Positions 18,783 to 28,400 of a DNA stretch of 64,000 nucleotides are shown in pieces (positions within the stretch are counted from its first letter, which is position 1; every line of letters begins with the position of its first letter). The notes under the pieces are model-generated. The model was not told the origin of the DNA. It searched no databases and worked only from the letters and a program-made list of their open reading frames with translations. Location of the stretch: contig NZ_CP133990.1 of the NCBI RefSeq assembly GCF_031582905.1, forward strand, positions 3,534,001-3,598,000, in the 5' to 3' direction. Source of the DNA: Pengzhenrongella sp031582905. GTDB taxonomy: Bacteria > Actinomycetota > Actinomycetes > Actinomycetales > Cellulomonadaceae. The translations under genes were made by a program, and so were the position numbers.

Positions 18783-19067
18783 ATGATCGGCAGCATCATC
18801 GGCGCCATCGTCATCGGTGCCATCATCGGCGCCCTGGGCCGTCTGTTCGCCCCCGGCCGCCAGAACATCTCGCTCGTCGTCACGATCATCGTCGGCATCA
18901 TCGCTGCGTTCCTCGGGACGGCGCTGTGGGAAGGCGTGCTCGCTGGCGAGGGCAACCAGGACACCGGCGGCATCGACTGGATCGAGCACATCATCCAGGT
19001 CGTGCTCGCCGTCATCGGCGTGATCATCGCCGCGCGTCTGCTGGGCAACCGCAGCCGCACGCGCTGA
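18783..19067 (+). CDS. GlsB/YeaQ/YmgE-family stress response membrane protein
   Basis: A 94-residue membrane protein of the transglycosylase-associated (GlsB/YeaQ) family. It shows three hydrophobic segments and Gly-zipper text (GAIVIGAIIGALGRL), with a longer loop than usual between helices 2 and 3 (VLAGEGNQDTGGIDWIEH). Members are induced by envelope, acid or oxidative stress; the molecular role is unknown. The ribosome binding site GAGAGGGAA is 5-12 bases before ATG 18783. It is divergent from the MscS gene and followed by a strong hairpin, so it is a monocistronic gene. Confidence 0.85.
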   Translation: MIGSIIGAIVIGAIIGALGRLFAPGRQNISLVVTIIVGIIAAFLGTALWEGVLAGEGNQDTGGIDWIEHIIQVVLAVIGVIIAARLLGNRSRTR

Positions 19068-19086
19068 CGTCACCCGACGTCGAACG

Positions 19087-19123
19087 ACCGGTGCCCGGCA
19101 GCCCTCGGCTGCCGGGCACCGGT
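19087..19123 (+). terminator. hairpin terminator after the GlsB-like gene
   Basis: Perfect 17-bp stem with a 3-base loop, starting 19 bases after the stop codon. Confidence 0.8.
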
Positions 19124-19189
19124 GCGTCGGAGGTCGGTCCGGGCGCGTCCGGACGCGGGTGACCCGCACATCTCACCCGCCCGAGGGGC

Positions 19190-19215
19190 ACGACACCCCC
19201 AGATTGGGGTGTCGT
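19190..19215 (+). promoter_or_regulatory. inverted repeat upstream of the SARP-like gene
   Basis: ACGACACCCC and GGGGTGTCGT, perfect 10-base arms around CAGATT, 31 bases before the SARP-like start codon. The same 8-base half site (GGTGTCGT) forms a second palindrome before the response regulator at 20331-20348. It may be an operator; a hairpin role is less likely because a terminator already lies just upstream. Confidence 0.45.
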
Positions 19216-19245
19216 CGCCTCCGCGTCCGCCAGCACAGTGGCCCG

Positions 19246-20277
19246 ATGAGCGTGCTGACTGCCCACGATGAAGGTGTCCAGGTGGAGGCAACTGCTGCCG
19301 GGCGCCCCGGCACGGTGACCGTGACGTTGCTCGGGTCGTTCGCCGTCCACGGTGCGGGCACGGTCATCGGCCCGCGCGGCCTGGGCGGCGGCAAGCCGCG
19401 GCAGATCTTCGAGATCCTCGCGCTGAACCCCGGCCGTGTCGTCCCCAAGAACCACCTCGTCGAGATGCTGTGGCCGGACCGACCCCCGGCGAACGCCCCG
19501 GCCGCCCTGGAAAGCTACGTCAGCGTGCTGCGTCAGCACCTGCTGGCGGTCTGCGACAGCAGGTCGGCCATCGTGCGCACGAGCGTGGGTGGGTACGTCA
19601 TCCCCCGCGGTGTGCTCGACGTCGACGTCGAGCGCTTCGCGGACCTCGCCGCCCGGGCCCGCGAGCTGGGTCCACGCGACGCCTATCCCCTGCTGCAGAG
19701 GGCGCTCGACCTCGCGGACGCCCCGTTCCTCCCCGAGGAGGCCGCCGCACCGTGGGCCGACGACGCCCGTCGTGTCCACACCGAGCAGGTGACGGCGGTG
19801 CTGGTCGCCGCCGCGGACGCGGCGTCGTCGCTCGGTCACACCGACCCCGCGCTGCAGCTCGCGGGCCGCGCCCTCGCGGCCGACCCGCACGACGAGTCGG
19901 CGTGGGCGGCCCGCCTGACGACGCTCGAGCGCGCCGGCCGGCATGTCGACGCGCTGCGGGTCTACGGCGAGTGCCGGGCGGTCTTCGCCGCCGAGCTGGG
20001 CTGCGCGCCCGGGCCCGGGCTGCAGGCGGTGCTCCGACGGGTCCTCGGCGGGATGGCCGACTCGGACGAGGAGCTCGCCGACCTGCTGGTCGCGATCGTC
20101 CGCCTGCGCGACTACGCCGAGGGCGACCCGCCGGCGACCGTGGCCGCGCGGAATCCCGGACGCCGGGACGCCCGCATCTCGACACCCGTGCGGGAGGCCT
20201 ACGGGCTGTTGGAGGACCTGCTCGAGCGCACCCGGCGGTTCCCGGTCACGGAGGTGCGCCTCGCCTCCAACGGGTGA
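19246..20277 (+). CDS. SARP/AfsR-like transcriptional regulator (winged helix + BTAD)
   Basis: A 343-residue regulator. Residues 25-110 form an OmpR-type winged-helix DNA-binding domain (GGGKPRQIFEILALNPGRVV, WPDRPPANAPAALESYVSVLR) and residues 115-265 a bacterial transcriptional activator domain (BTAD) made of TPR-like helices. The remaining 75 residues lack a known domain. SARP proteins activate secondary metabolism or developmental genes in actinobacteria, usually binding direct repeats. Immediately downstream lie a response regulator and a histidine kinase in the same direction, so the three may form a cascade. ATG 19246 was chosen because it follows the inverted repeat; the ribosome binding site is poor. 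Confidence 0.82.
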   Translation: MSVLTAHDEGVQVEATAAGRPGTVTVTLLGSFAVHGAGTVIGPRGLGGGKPRQIFEILALNPGRVVPKNHLVEMLWPDRPPANAPAALESYVSVLRQHLLAVCDSRSAIVRTSVGGYVIPRGVLDVDVERFADLAARARELGPRDAYPLLQRALDLADAPFLPEEAAAPWADDARRVHTEQVTAVLVAAADAASSLGHTDPALQLAGRALAADPHDESAWAARLTTLERAGRHVDALRVYGECRAVFAAELGCAPGPGLQAVLRRVLGGMADSDEELADLLVAIVRLRDYAEGDPPATVAARNPGRRDARISTPVREAYGLLEDLLERTRRFPVTEVRLASNG

Positions 20278-20330
20278 AAGTGGCTGAGCCACCCCGAACG
20301 GTGGTGGACGCGCCGCCCCGGACCCTCCAT

Positions 20331-20348
20331 GGTGTCGTCCACGACACC
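20331..20348 (+). promoter_or_regulatory. palindrome upstream of the response regulator gene
   Basis: GGTGTCGT CC ACGACACC, a perfect 8-base inverted repeat ending 16 bases before the ATG at 20365. It uses the same half site as the palindrome at 19190-19215 but with the halves in the opposite order and a 2-base spacer. Confidence 0.45.
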
Positions 20349-20364
20349 GACGCGAGGGAGGCGC

Positions 20365-21033
20365 ATGGCCGCGCACACCGCCGCACCGACGCGTGTGCTC
20401 GTGGTGGACGACCACGTCACCTTCGCCGAGCTCCTCGCCGATGCGCTGGACCGGGAGCCCGACCTCGTCAGCGTCGGTCACGCCGTGTCCGTCGCGGAGT
20501 CCGTGGAGATGTCCCGGCGCCTCACCCCGGACCTCGTGGTGATGGACGTCCAGCTGCCCGACGGCGACGGCTTCGTCGCCACCCGGCGCATCACCGACCG
20601 GTCCCCAGCGACCCGTGTCGTCATGCTGACCGCGCAGGCCGACGTGTCCCACCTGACGCGGGCCCGGCTCGCGGGCGCCTGCGGGCTGCTGCTCAAAGAC
20701 GGGTCGCTCGCCCACCTGCTGCTGACGCTGCGCACGGCCACGCACGAGGGGTTCCGGCACGACCCGTCGTGGGACTCCGTGGGTGCCACGACGCCGGGGC
20801 CGGACGGCGTCGGGCCGGGCCGACCCGCGTTGACGCGGCGCGAGCGGGAGGTCCTGACGCTGCTGGCCGAGGGCCGGGAGGTGCGGGACATCGCGGCCAC
20901 CCTCGGCGTCACGCCGGCGACCTGCCGCGGCTACGTGAAGTCGCTGCTGGTCAAGCTCGACGCCCACTCCCAGCTGCAGGCCGTGGTCGCCGCCTGGCGC
21001 CTCGGGCTGCTGACGCCGCGGACCCATGACTGA
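20365..21033 (+). CDS. NarL/LuxR-type response regulator
   Basis: A 222-residue two-component regulator. The receiver domain (about 8-125) has VLVVDDH (acidic pocket), phospho-acceptor Asp in LVVMDVQLPDGDG, and the conserved Lys in LLLKDGS. The LuxR-type helix-turn-helix (about 155-215) reads LTRREREVLTLLAEGREVRDIAATLGV. GGGAGG precedes ATG 20365 by 6 bases, so an in-frame ATG at 20329 is less likely. It overlaps the histidine kinase gene by 8 bases, which makes the pair a clear cognate two-component system. Confidence 0.9.
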   Translation: MAAHTAAPTRVLVVDDHVTFAELLADALDREPDLVSVGHAVSVAESVEMSRRLTPDLVVMDVQLPDGDGFVATRRITDRSPATRVVMLTAQADVSHLTRARLAGACGLLLKDGSLAHLLLTLRTATHEGFRHDPSWDSVGATTPGPDGVGPGRPALTRREREVLTLLAEGREVRDIAATLGVTPATCRGYVKSLLVKLDAHSQLQAVVAAWRLGLLTPRTHD

Positions 21034-22383
21034 CCTGGCCGCGCCGAGCCTGTGGTCGAGCGACGACGCCGATCGCCGCCACGCGGACGAGGAGGAGCGC
21101 GAGTCGGAGCGCTCCGAGGTCCGGCGGGCGGTCGCGCGCTTCCTGCTCACCGGTCTGGCGACGCTCGCCGTCGTCGCCGCCCCGGCCACCCTGGCGCTGC
21201 AGCACCTCGTGCAGACCCACACCCTCGAGGGGCTCGAGGAGACGACGTCCCGCATGGCCGAGAACATGGTCGCCCCGCTGGTCGACGAGCGGCTGCTCGC
21301 CGGCGACCCGGACGCGGTCGCCCTGCTCGACCGCGTCCTGCACAGCCGCATCGCGGGCGGCTCGGTCATCCGGATCACGGTGTGGACCCGGTCGGGTCAG
21401 GTGCTGTTCTCCGACGCGAGCTGGCTGGTCGGTCAGCGCTTCCCGGACCACGAGTGGGTCGACATCCTGCCGCCCGACGGCGGCGCCGTCGCCCGCTTCG
21501 AAGACCCCGACTCGCCCGTCGACGAGCACAGCGAGGATCTCGGTCATGCCGTGGAGGTCGACGCACCGTTCGTCGCCGACTCCGGCGACCGGCTCGTCCT
21601 CGAGGCGCACTTCCCGGCCGCCGTCGTGCACGCGCAAGAGCGCGACCTCCTGCTGAGCCTCCTGCCGGTGGGCGTCGTGACGCTGGTGGCGCTCCAGCTC
21701 GCCCAGCTCCCCCGGCGATCCGTCTCGCCCGACGCATCCAGGGACTCCAGTCCACCCGACGTCGGCTGCTCCGCCAGGCCGCCGCGGCATCGGACCTGGA
21801 GCGCCGTCGGATCGTCCGCGACCTGCACGACGAGGTCATCCAGGACCTCGCCGGGGCGAGCTATGCCCTCGAGTCGCTCGAGGCACGGCTGGACCCCGCA
21901 GCCCGCCCCGAGATCTCCCGACTGCGAGCGATCGTCCGCGCGAGCGTCGGCACCCTGCGCAGCATGCTCACCGAGGTCTACCCGACCGAGCCGGACAGCC
22001 ACGGCCTGCCGGCCGCCGTCGACCGCCTCGCCGACCGGCTCCGCACCCGCGGGGTCGACGTCCGCATCGCCGTCCCGGACGACCTCGACCTGTCCAGGAC
22101 GACCTCGACCTTGCTCTACCGCGTCGCGCGCGAGGCCCTGAGCAACGCGACCGCCCACGCGCAGCCGTCGGTCGTCACGATCACCGCCCGCCGCACCGAC
22201 GTCGGGTTCGTGCTCGAGGTGGCCGACGACGGCGTCGGCTTCGACCCCGCCGCCCCGCGGCGTGACGGGCACCTGGGCCTGCAGATCGTCCGGGACACGG
22301 TCCGGGAGGCAGGCGGCCAGGTCACGGTCCGGTCCGCGCCCGGTGCGGGCACCACCGTCGCCGCGTCCGTCCCGCTCACCTGA
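21026..22383 (+). CDS. NarX/DesK-type sensor histidine kinase (frameshift)
   Basis: Membrane sensor kinase of about 452 residues, cognate to the overlapping response regulator. Transmembrane helices lie near residues 38-60 and 210-228, with an extracytoplasmic sensor between. Then come a HisKA_3 domain with phospho-acceptor His in ERRRIVRDLHDEVIQDLAG and a HATPase_c domain (REALSNATAHA, DDGVGFDP, GHLGLQIVRD). The frame breaks in the C5 run at 21709-21713, and adding one C joins LAQLP to PAIRLARRIQGLQ. The sensed signal is unknown. The gene ends about 115 bases from the convergent giant peroxidase gene. Confidence 0.85.
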
Positions 22384-22442
22384 CCCGACCGGTCGTCTCG
22401 GCCTGCGGGCAGCGGTGTGCCCGGTCGGGTGCGGGCAGTGGA

Positions 22443-22483
22443 GCGCCCGGCCACCCCCGCGTAGTGCGGGGGTGACCGGGCGC
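22443..22483. terminator. bidirectional hairpin terminator
   Basis: 18-bp stem with one mismatch and a 5-base loop (GTAGT), between the convergent histidine kinase and peroxidase genes. Confidence 0.75.
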
Positions 22484-22496
22484 CGGGTGTCACCGC

Positions 22497-25400
22497 TCAG
22501 CCGAGACCGATGTCAGTCTGAGTGGCACCGTCGACGGCGATCACGGTGGCGGTGTCGAAGCCACTGCCCCCGAACCACCGGTTGGCGTGGCCGGGCTCGT
22601 TCGGCTGCACGTACAGCCGGTACGACCCGGCCGGCAGCCCGGTCAGGCTGTACGACCCGTTCGCACCGCTGACCACCGACTTCAGCCACGTCCGCGTGTC
22701 CGCCGTGTAGACGCTCACCGACGCGCCCTCCAGCGGCGACCCGCCGGCTGTCACCGTGCCCGACAGCGTGTGCGTGCCGGACAGGACGACGTCCATCGGG
22801 GTCGCCCCGTCGACCGTGACAACCGTCGCGGTCTCGAAGCTCGCCCCACCGAGCCACCGGTTCGGGTACCCCGGCTCGTTCGGCTGGACGTACAGGCGGT
22901 ACGAGCCGGCCGGCAGCCCGGCCACGGAGTACGCACCGTCTGCCCCGCTCGTCCCGGACCGCACCCACGTCCGGGTGTCGGCCGTGTACACCTGCACGGC
23001 CGCGCCGCTCAGGGCCTGCCCACCGGCCGTGACCGCGCCGGACAGGCTGCCCGCAGTCGAGAGCACGACGTCCATCGGGGTCGCCCCGTCGACCGCCACC
23101 TCGGTCGCGGTCTCGAAGCTCACCCCACCGAACCACCGGTTCGGGTACCCCGGCTCGTTCGGCTGGACGTACAGGCGGTACGAGCCTGCCGTGAGCCCGG
23201 GCACGCTGTACGACCCGTCGGCCCCGCTCGTGCCGGACCGCACCCACGTCCGGGTGTCGGCCGTGTACACCTGCACCGCCGCGCCGCTCAGCGGCTGTCC
23301 GCCGGCCATGACCGAGCCGGACAGGCTGCCCGCTCCGGAGAGGACGACGTCCATCGCGGTGGCTCCGTCGACCGTGACGACCGTCGCGGTCTCGAAGCTC
23401 GCCCCACCGAACCACCGGTTCGGGAGCCCCGGCTCGTTCGGCTGGACGTACAGGCGGTACGAGCCGACCGGCAACCCGGCCACGGAGTAGGCACCGTCGG
23501 CGGCACTCGTCGCCGACCTCAGCCAGGTGCGCGTGCTGGCCGTGTAGACCTGCACGGTCGCGCCGGCCAGCACGCCCGTACCGGTACGGACCACCCCGGA
23601 GAGGGTGTGCGTGCCGACCAGGGCGATGTCCGCGGTCGTGGCCCCGCTGACGGTGATGGTCGCCGCCGACTCGAAGCTCGTCCCCGCGTGCCACTGGTTG
23701 GCGTAGCCCGGCTCGTTCGGCTGCACGTACAGCCGGTACGAACCCGCGGGCAGCCCGGTCAGGCTGTACGACCCGTCCGCGCCGGTGAGCACCGACTTCA
23801 GCCACGTCCGGGTGTCCGCCGTGTAGACGTTGACCGACGCACCACCCAGCGCCACCCCACCGGCAGTCACCGTGCCTGACAGGCCCGGCTCCGCCGGCTC
23901 CTCGGCGTCCTCGGACGGGAGGACCTCGGCGGACACCGCCGACCACGGTCCAGGACCGTCGTCGTTGAGCGCTCGCACGGTGAAGGTGTGCGGGACACCG
24001 TTGCTCAGCCCGGTGATCACGTGCGACGTCGCCGTCGCCGGGATCTCCCGGATCGTGAGGATCCCACCGGCGTTGATGACCTGGATCTCGTAGCCGGTGA
24101 CCGCGGAACCGCCGGTCTCGGCCGGAGCGGCCCAGGTCACGGTGGCCGACGCGTCGCCCGCCACAGCGGAGCTGATCGTCGCGGCACCCGGCGTGAGGGA
24201 GACCGGCGTGACCGCGGCCGAGCTGGCCGAGAACGCACCGCCACCCACCAGGTTGGCCGCCTGCACCCGGAACCGGTAGGTGGTCCCGTTGGTCAGGCCC
24301 CTGACCTTGAGGCTGGTCGTGTCGGCCCCCACGTTGCGGAGCGGACCCACCGGGGTCGTCCCGTCCTCGGCGAGCACCTGGACGGCGTAGCCGAGGAGAT
24401 CCACGCCACCCGTCTGCTCACCCGTCACGGCGGTCCAGGTGACCGTCGCGCTCTCGTGGCCGACGGTGACCGTCCCGAGGGCCGGAGCCGTGGGCACGGT
24501 CGCCACGGAGGACACCGGACCCGTGGTCAGGTCGACCACCTCGGGGGTGCCGAGGAAGTCGTTGAACCGCAGGATCATGCGCAGCCGGCGGTCCTTCTGG
24601 GCCTCGGTGGGCGTGAACGTGCTGCTCTTCGCGTTGGCGATGTTCCGCCAGCTCGTGCCGTTGCTCTCCTGCCACTGGTAGTTGAGCGTCACGATCAGGT
24701 CGCCGTCGTCGTTGTACAGGGTGTCGGCGTCGTTGAGCTGCGACTGGTCGAAGGTGACCGGCTCACCGATCACCGGCGACTGGGGAACCAGCTGCGGGTA
24801 GACCGGTGCGTCGTTGATGTTCTGCACCGGGGAGGTGAGACCCGACGCGACCGTCCGCAGGGTGCCCCCGGCGTCCGTGAACGTGGCGACCACGCGCAGG
24901 GCGTAGCCGGCCTCGGCGTCACCCGGGGTGAACGTCGACGTGAGCGCACCCTCGCTCTCCGACGGGGTGAACTCACCCTCGTCGTCGGCCCACTGCCAGA
25001 CCCACTCGATGTCGTCCGCGGGCACCGGCTCCCCGGAGACCCCGTCGACGAGGGCCGACGTCGCCGTCAGCGGCTCGTGCTCGACCGGCGCCATGGTGCT
25101 GAACTCGATCGTCCCGGACGGGGAGCTCGGGTCGACTGCGCCGGTCAGCAGGTCCTGCGTCACGTCGGCGAACTGGACGAGCTCGATGTTGCGAAGGATG
25201 TCCACGCCCGAGGCCAGGCCACCGGCGTCCTCCTCGATGTGGGCGACCCGGTAGAGGCCGTCCTCGAGCTTGGTGATGGAGTACATCTCCCGGAGGTCCT
25301 CGAAGGCCGCCGTGTCCGGAGCAGCCTCACCCTGGTGCGGGATGATCGCCCGGACGATGTGGATGTCCGCCGGGCTGATGGTCCCGTTGAAGACCCGCGT

Positions 25401-28400
25401 CTGGAACGGCTGCATGGTCTCCTGACGCTCGACGGCACCGTTCGCCGGGTTCGTCCACTCGAGGTAGAAGTCCAGCGCCGCGTCACCGTCGATGTAGTCG
25501 TCGCCGGCACCGCTCTCGAGGATGTCGCTGCCGCCGCCGCCCAGCATGATGTTGTGCGGCTTCTCGGCGTTCTTGGTCATGAACTGCGCGCCGTACTTCG
25601 GCACGTCCCCGCCGCCGAGCAGCTCGCGCAGGCCGCTGATCCGGTCGATGCCGGCCTGGGTGAGCTCGTGGCCTCCGTCGTCGGCGAACGCCGGGTCTCC
25701 CGGTGCCCGCCCGCCGCGCAGGATGTCGTTCCTGCTCCACCCGGACACGCCCTCGACCTGGGCGAACCGCGAGCGGCTCAGGGTCACGTCGGGCGCCTGG
25801 AAGATGGTCAGGCCCAGGTCGGCGTTGGCCGCGCGCGGGTCGTGCTTGTGCGTGACCCAGTCGAAGCCGAGCATCCCGTGGTGCCGGTCGATCCCGTCGT
25901 TGTCCATGATGTCGTCGCCACCCTCGGCGTCATGGTCGTCGAGTCCACCCTGGCCCATGAGGACGTCGGCGCCTCCCTTGGGGTCGTTCTGGAAGGTCAG
26001 CGCGTTGTCGCCCTGCAGGAGGTCGAAGGCCCCGCCACCCTCCAGCCAGTCGTCGCCGGAGTTGCCCGTGACGACGTCCAGGCCGTTGCCGCCCCGGATG
26101 AAGTCGTCGTCGTCACCGGCGAAGGACTCCGTCGGGTCCTGACCGTGCAGGATGAAGTCCTTCCCGAACCCGCCGAACAGCAGGTCGAGGCCGGATCCCG
26201 CGTTGATGGCGTCGTCGCCGTCCCCACCGTGGATGACGTCGTCGCCGAACGAGTCGGTGAGGACGTCGTTGCCGCCGTGGCCGACGAGGATGTCGTTGCC
26301 CTGCCATCCCTCGAGCCGGTCGTTGCCGGAGTGACCCCAGATGGAGTCGTCACCGATGCCGCCGTGCAGCGAGTCGACCGCGTCGGTGCCGTGGATGACC
26401 ACGTGCTCCTCGCCGTCGAACCGGTGCCAGCCGTTGATCACGGCGAGGTCCGGGGTGGTGGCGTCGCCGTCGCTCCAGGTGGCCTGGTCGGCCACCTCGA
26501 ACGTGCGGGTCGGGTTGGCGAAGATGTTGTGGTGCAGGCCGGTCGCGTCCGTGGTGCGCATCGCGAGCTCGGAGAACGAGTTGGCCTCGAGCTTGTTGAT
26601 GAGGTCCATGCCGGCGGTACGGAACAGGTAGTAGAACCGGTCCCCGTTCTGCAGGTCCTCCATGTGCTCCTCGAACACCTTGTTGAACGTGGAGCCGAGC
26701 ATCCCGCCGAAGTCCATGTTCCGCTCCGCCAGGCCACCGACCCAGAGGTCGATGTCATTCAGGCCGGCGTTGCTCGACATGAAGGCCGGGTCGGCCATGA
26801 GCGCCTGCGCGGCGGTGCGCCGCGCGTCCACCGAGCCGCCCGCCGCCTTGATGCTCGGCGCGTAGGCCGCGATGAAGTTGACGATCGAGGCCCGGTTCTT
26901 CAGCGTGAGCTCGAACTCGGTCCAGTTCTCGTAGGGCTTGAGCGCCGAGTCGGCCGTCTCCTCGTAGAAGACGGTCCGCAGCTCGTTGAGGGTCGGCATG
27001 CCGGTGTCCCGGGCCCGGGCGATGTTGATCGCCGAGAGGTCGAGAGCCACACCGAGCAGCTGGTTGCGGAGCGTGCTGTCGACGAACTCGTCGATCCCGT
27101 TGCCGGTCTGCTTGGACATGCCCATGAGGAGCGACGCAGCACCCTGGTCAGGCGTCAGGCGGCCGTTGTCGGTGAACTCGGACGGGTTGAGGAACGCGTC
27201 GAAGAGCGACAGGCTCTCCGTCCCGAAGCCGGCCCGGTCGACGTCGCTGGTCAGCATCGAGTGGCCGAACCGGTACACCGCGTGGGCGAACTCAGCGGTG
27301 ACGGACGGGTCGATGTTGCTGTCGTAGCGCGTCTCGTTCAGCGGTCCGGCGTCGATCGCGGGCTGGATGCTCCGCACGAACTCCTCGAACACCAGGTGCT
27401 GGTACTCCATCTCGGTGACGAAGCGTCCGGCCTGGAACACGCGCTCGCCGAGGTCCCAGATGCCGTCCTGCGACTGGTACGCCCGGAGCAGGGCTTCGTT
27501 CCCCGGCGCCTCCAGCACGTCCATGACCTGGTCGGCGACACGGTTGTGCTCGGCGTGGAAGATGTGGTGCACCGCGGTGAGGCCGATGTTCTCGTTCCCG
27601 CGGCCGTCACCGGTGATGTAGTGCGCGTCGAGCTTGGCCGAGTCGTAGAGGTCGAGCGCGGGCTCACCCAGGGTGTCGAGCTTCGGCTCCGCGCCGTTCG
27701 CGATGTCGTCGAGGAAGGACACGCCGGCGTCCATGGCCTGCGTGGCGTCCACGGGGGTGTCGATGCTGCCCTCGCGCACGTCCGTCTCGCTGACGACGAT
27801 CTGCGGGAAGCCCGTGGGGCCGGCGACGAACCGCCCGTAGGGGTCGGTCACGAGCAGCGGCACCGTGAGCGCGTCCATGTCGTCGAGCTGGATGCCGAGG
27901 ATCGTCTTCGCCTGGTACTTGACCTCCGCCCACGTGGGCGGGCCGCCCTTGGCACCGTCCAGCAGGTGCCCGGTCGGCACCGGACGGCCGTGCACGAGCT
28001 CGTACTCGCGCAGGAAGACCTGGTGCGACGGGTGGGAGGTGTAGGTCTGGTTCTGGTCGATGAACGGCGTCGTCCGGTTGGTGTGCTCCCGGGTGTCGTC
28101 CGACGTGCCCAGCTGCCCGTCGGGCCCCGGCGCCATCGTCACCGTCGCGCGGGTCAGCGGGATGAAGTTCGTCCGCGGGGAGGCGGGGTTGTACAGCTCG
28201 TCACCCGGCAGCACGGGGACGAAGACGGTGCCGTTGCCGCCCTTGGACACCAGGTCGAGGCCGTGGTCGAAGAACTGGCCAAACAGCGTGAACCAGCCGG
28301 TGAAGGGGGCCGAGAGGCCGACGTCGGGGGACACGTTCGGGATGAAGACGCGGTCCGGCGTGAAGGGCCGGTTGGTCACCGGGTTGATCGGCAGCGGGTC

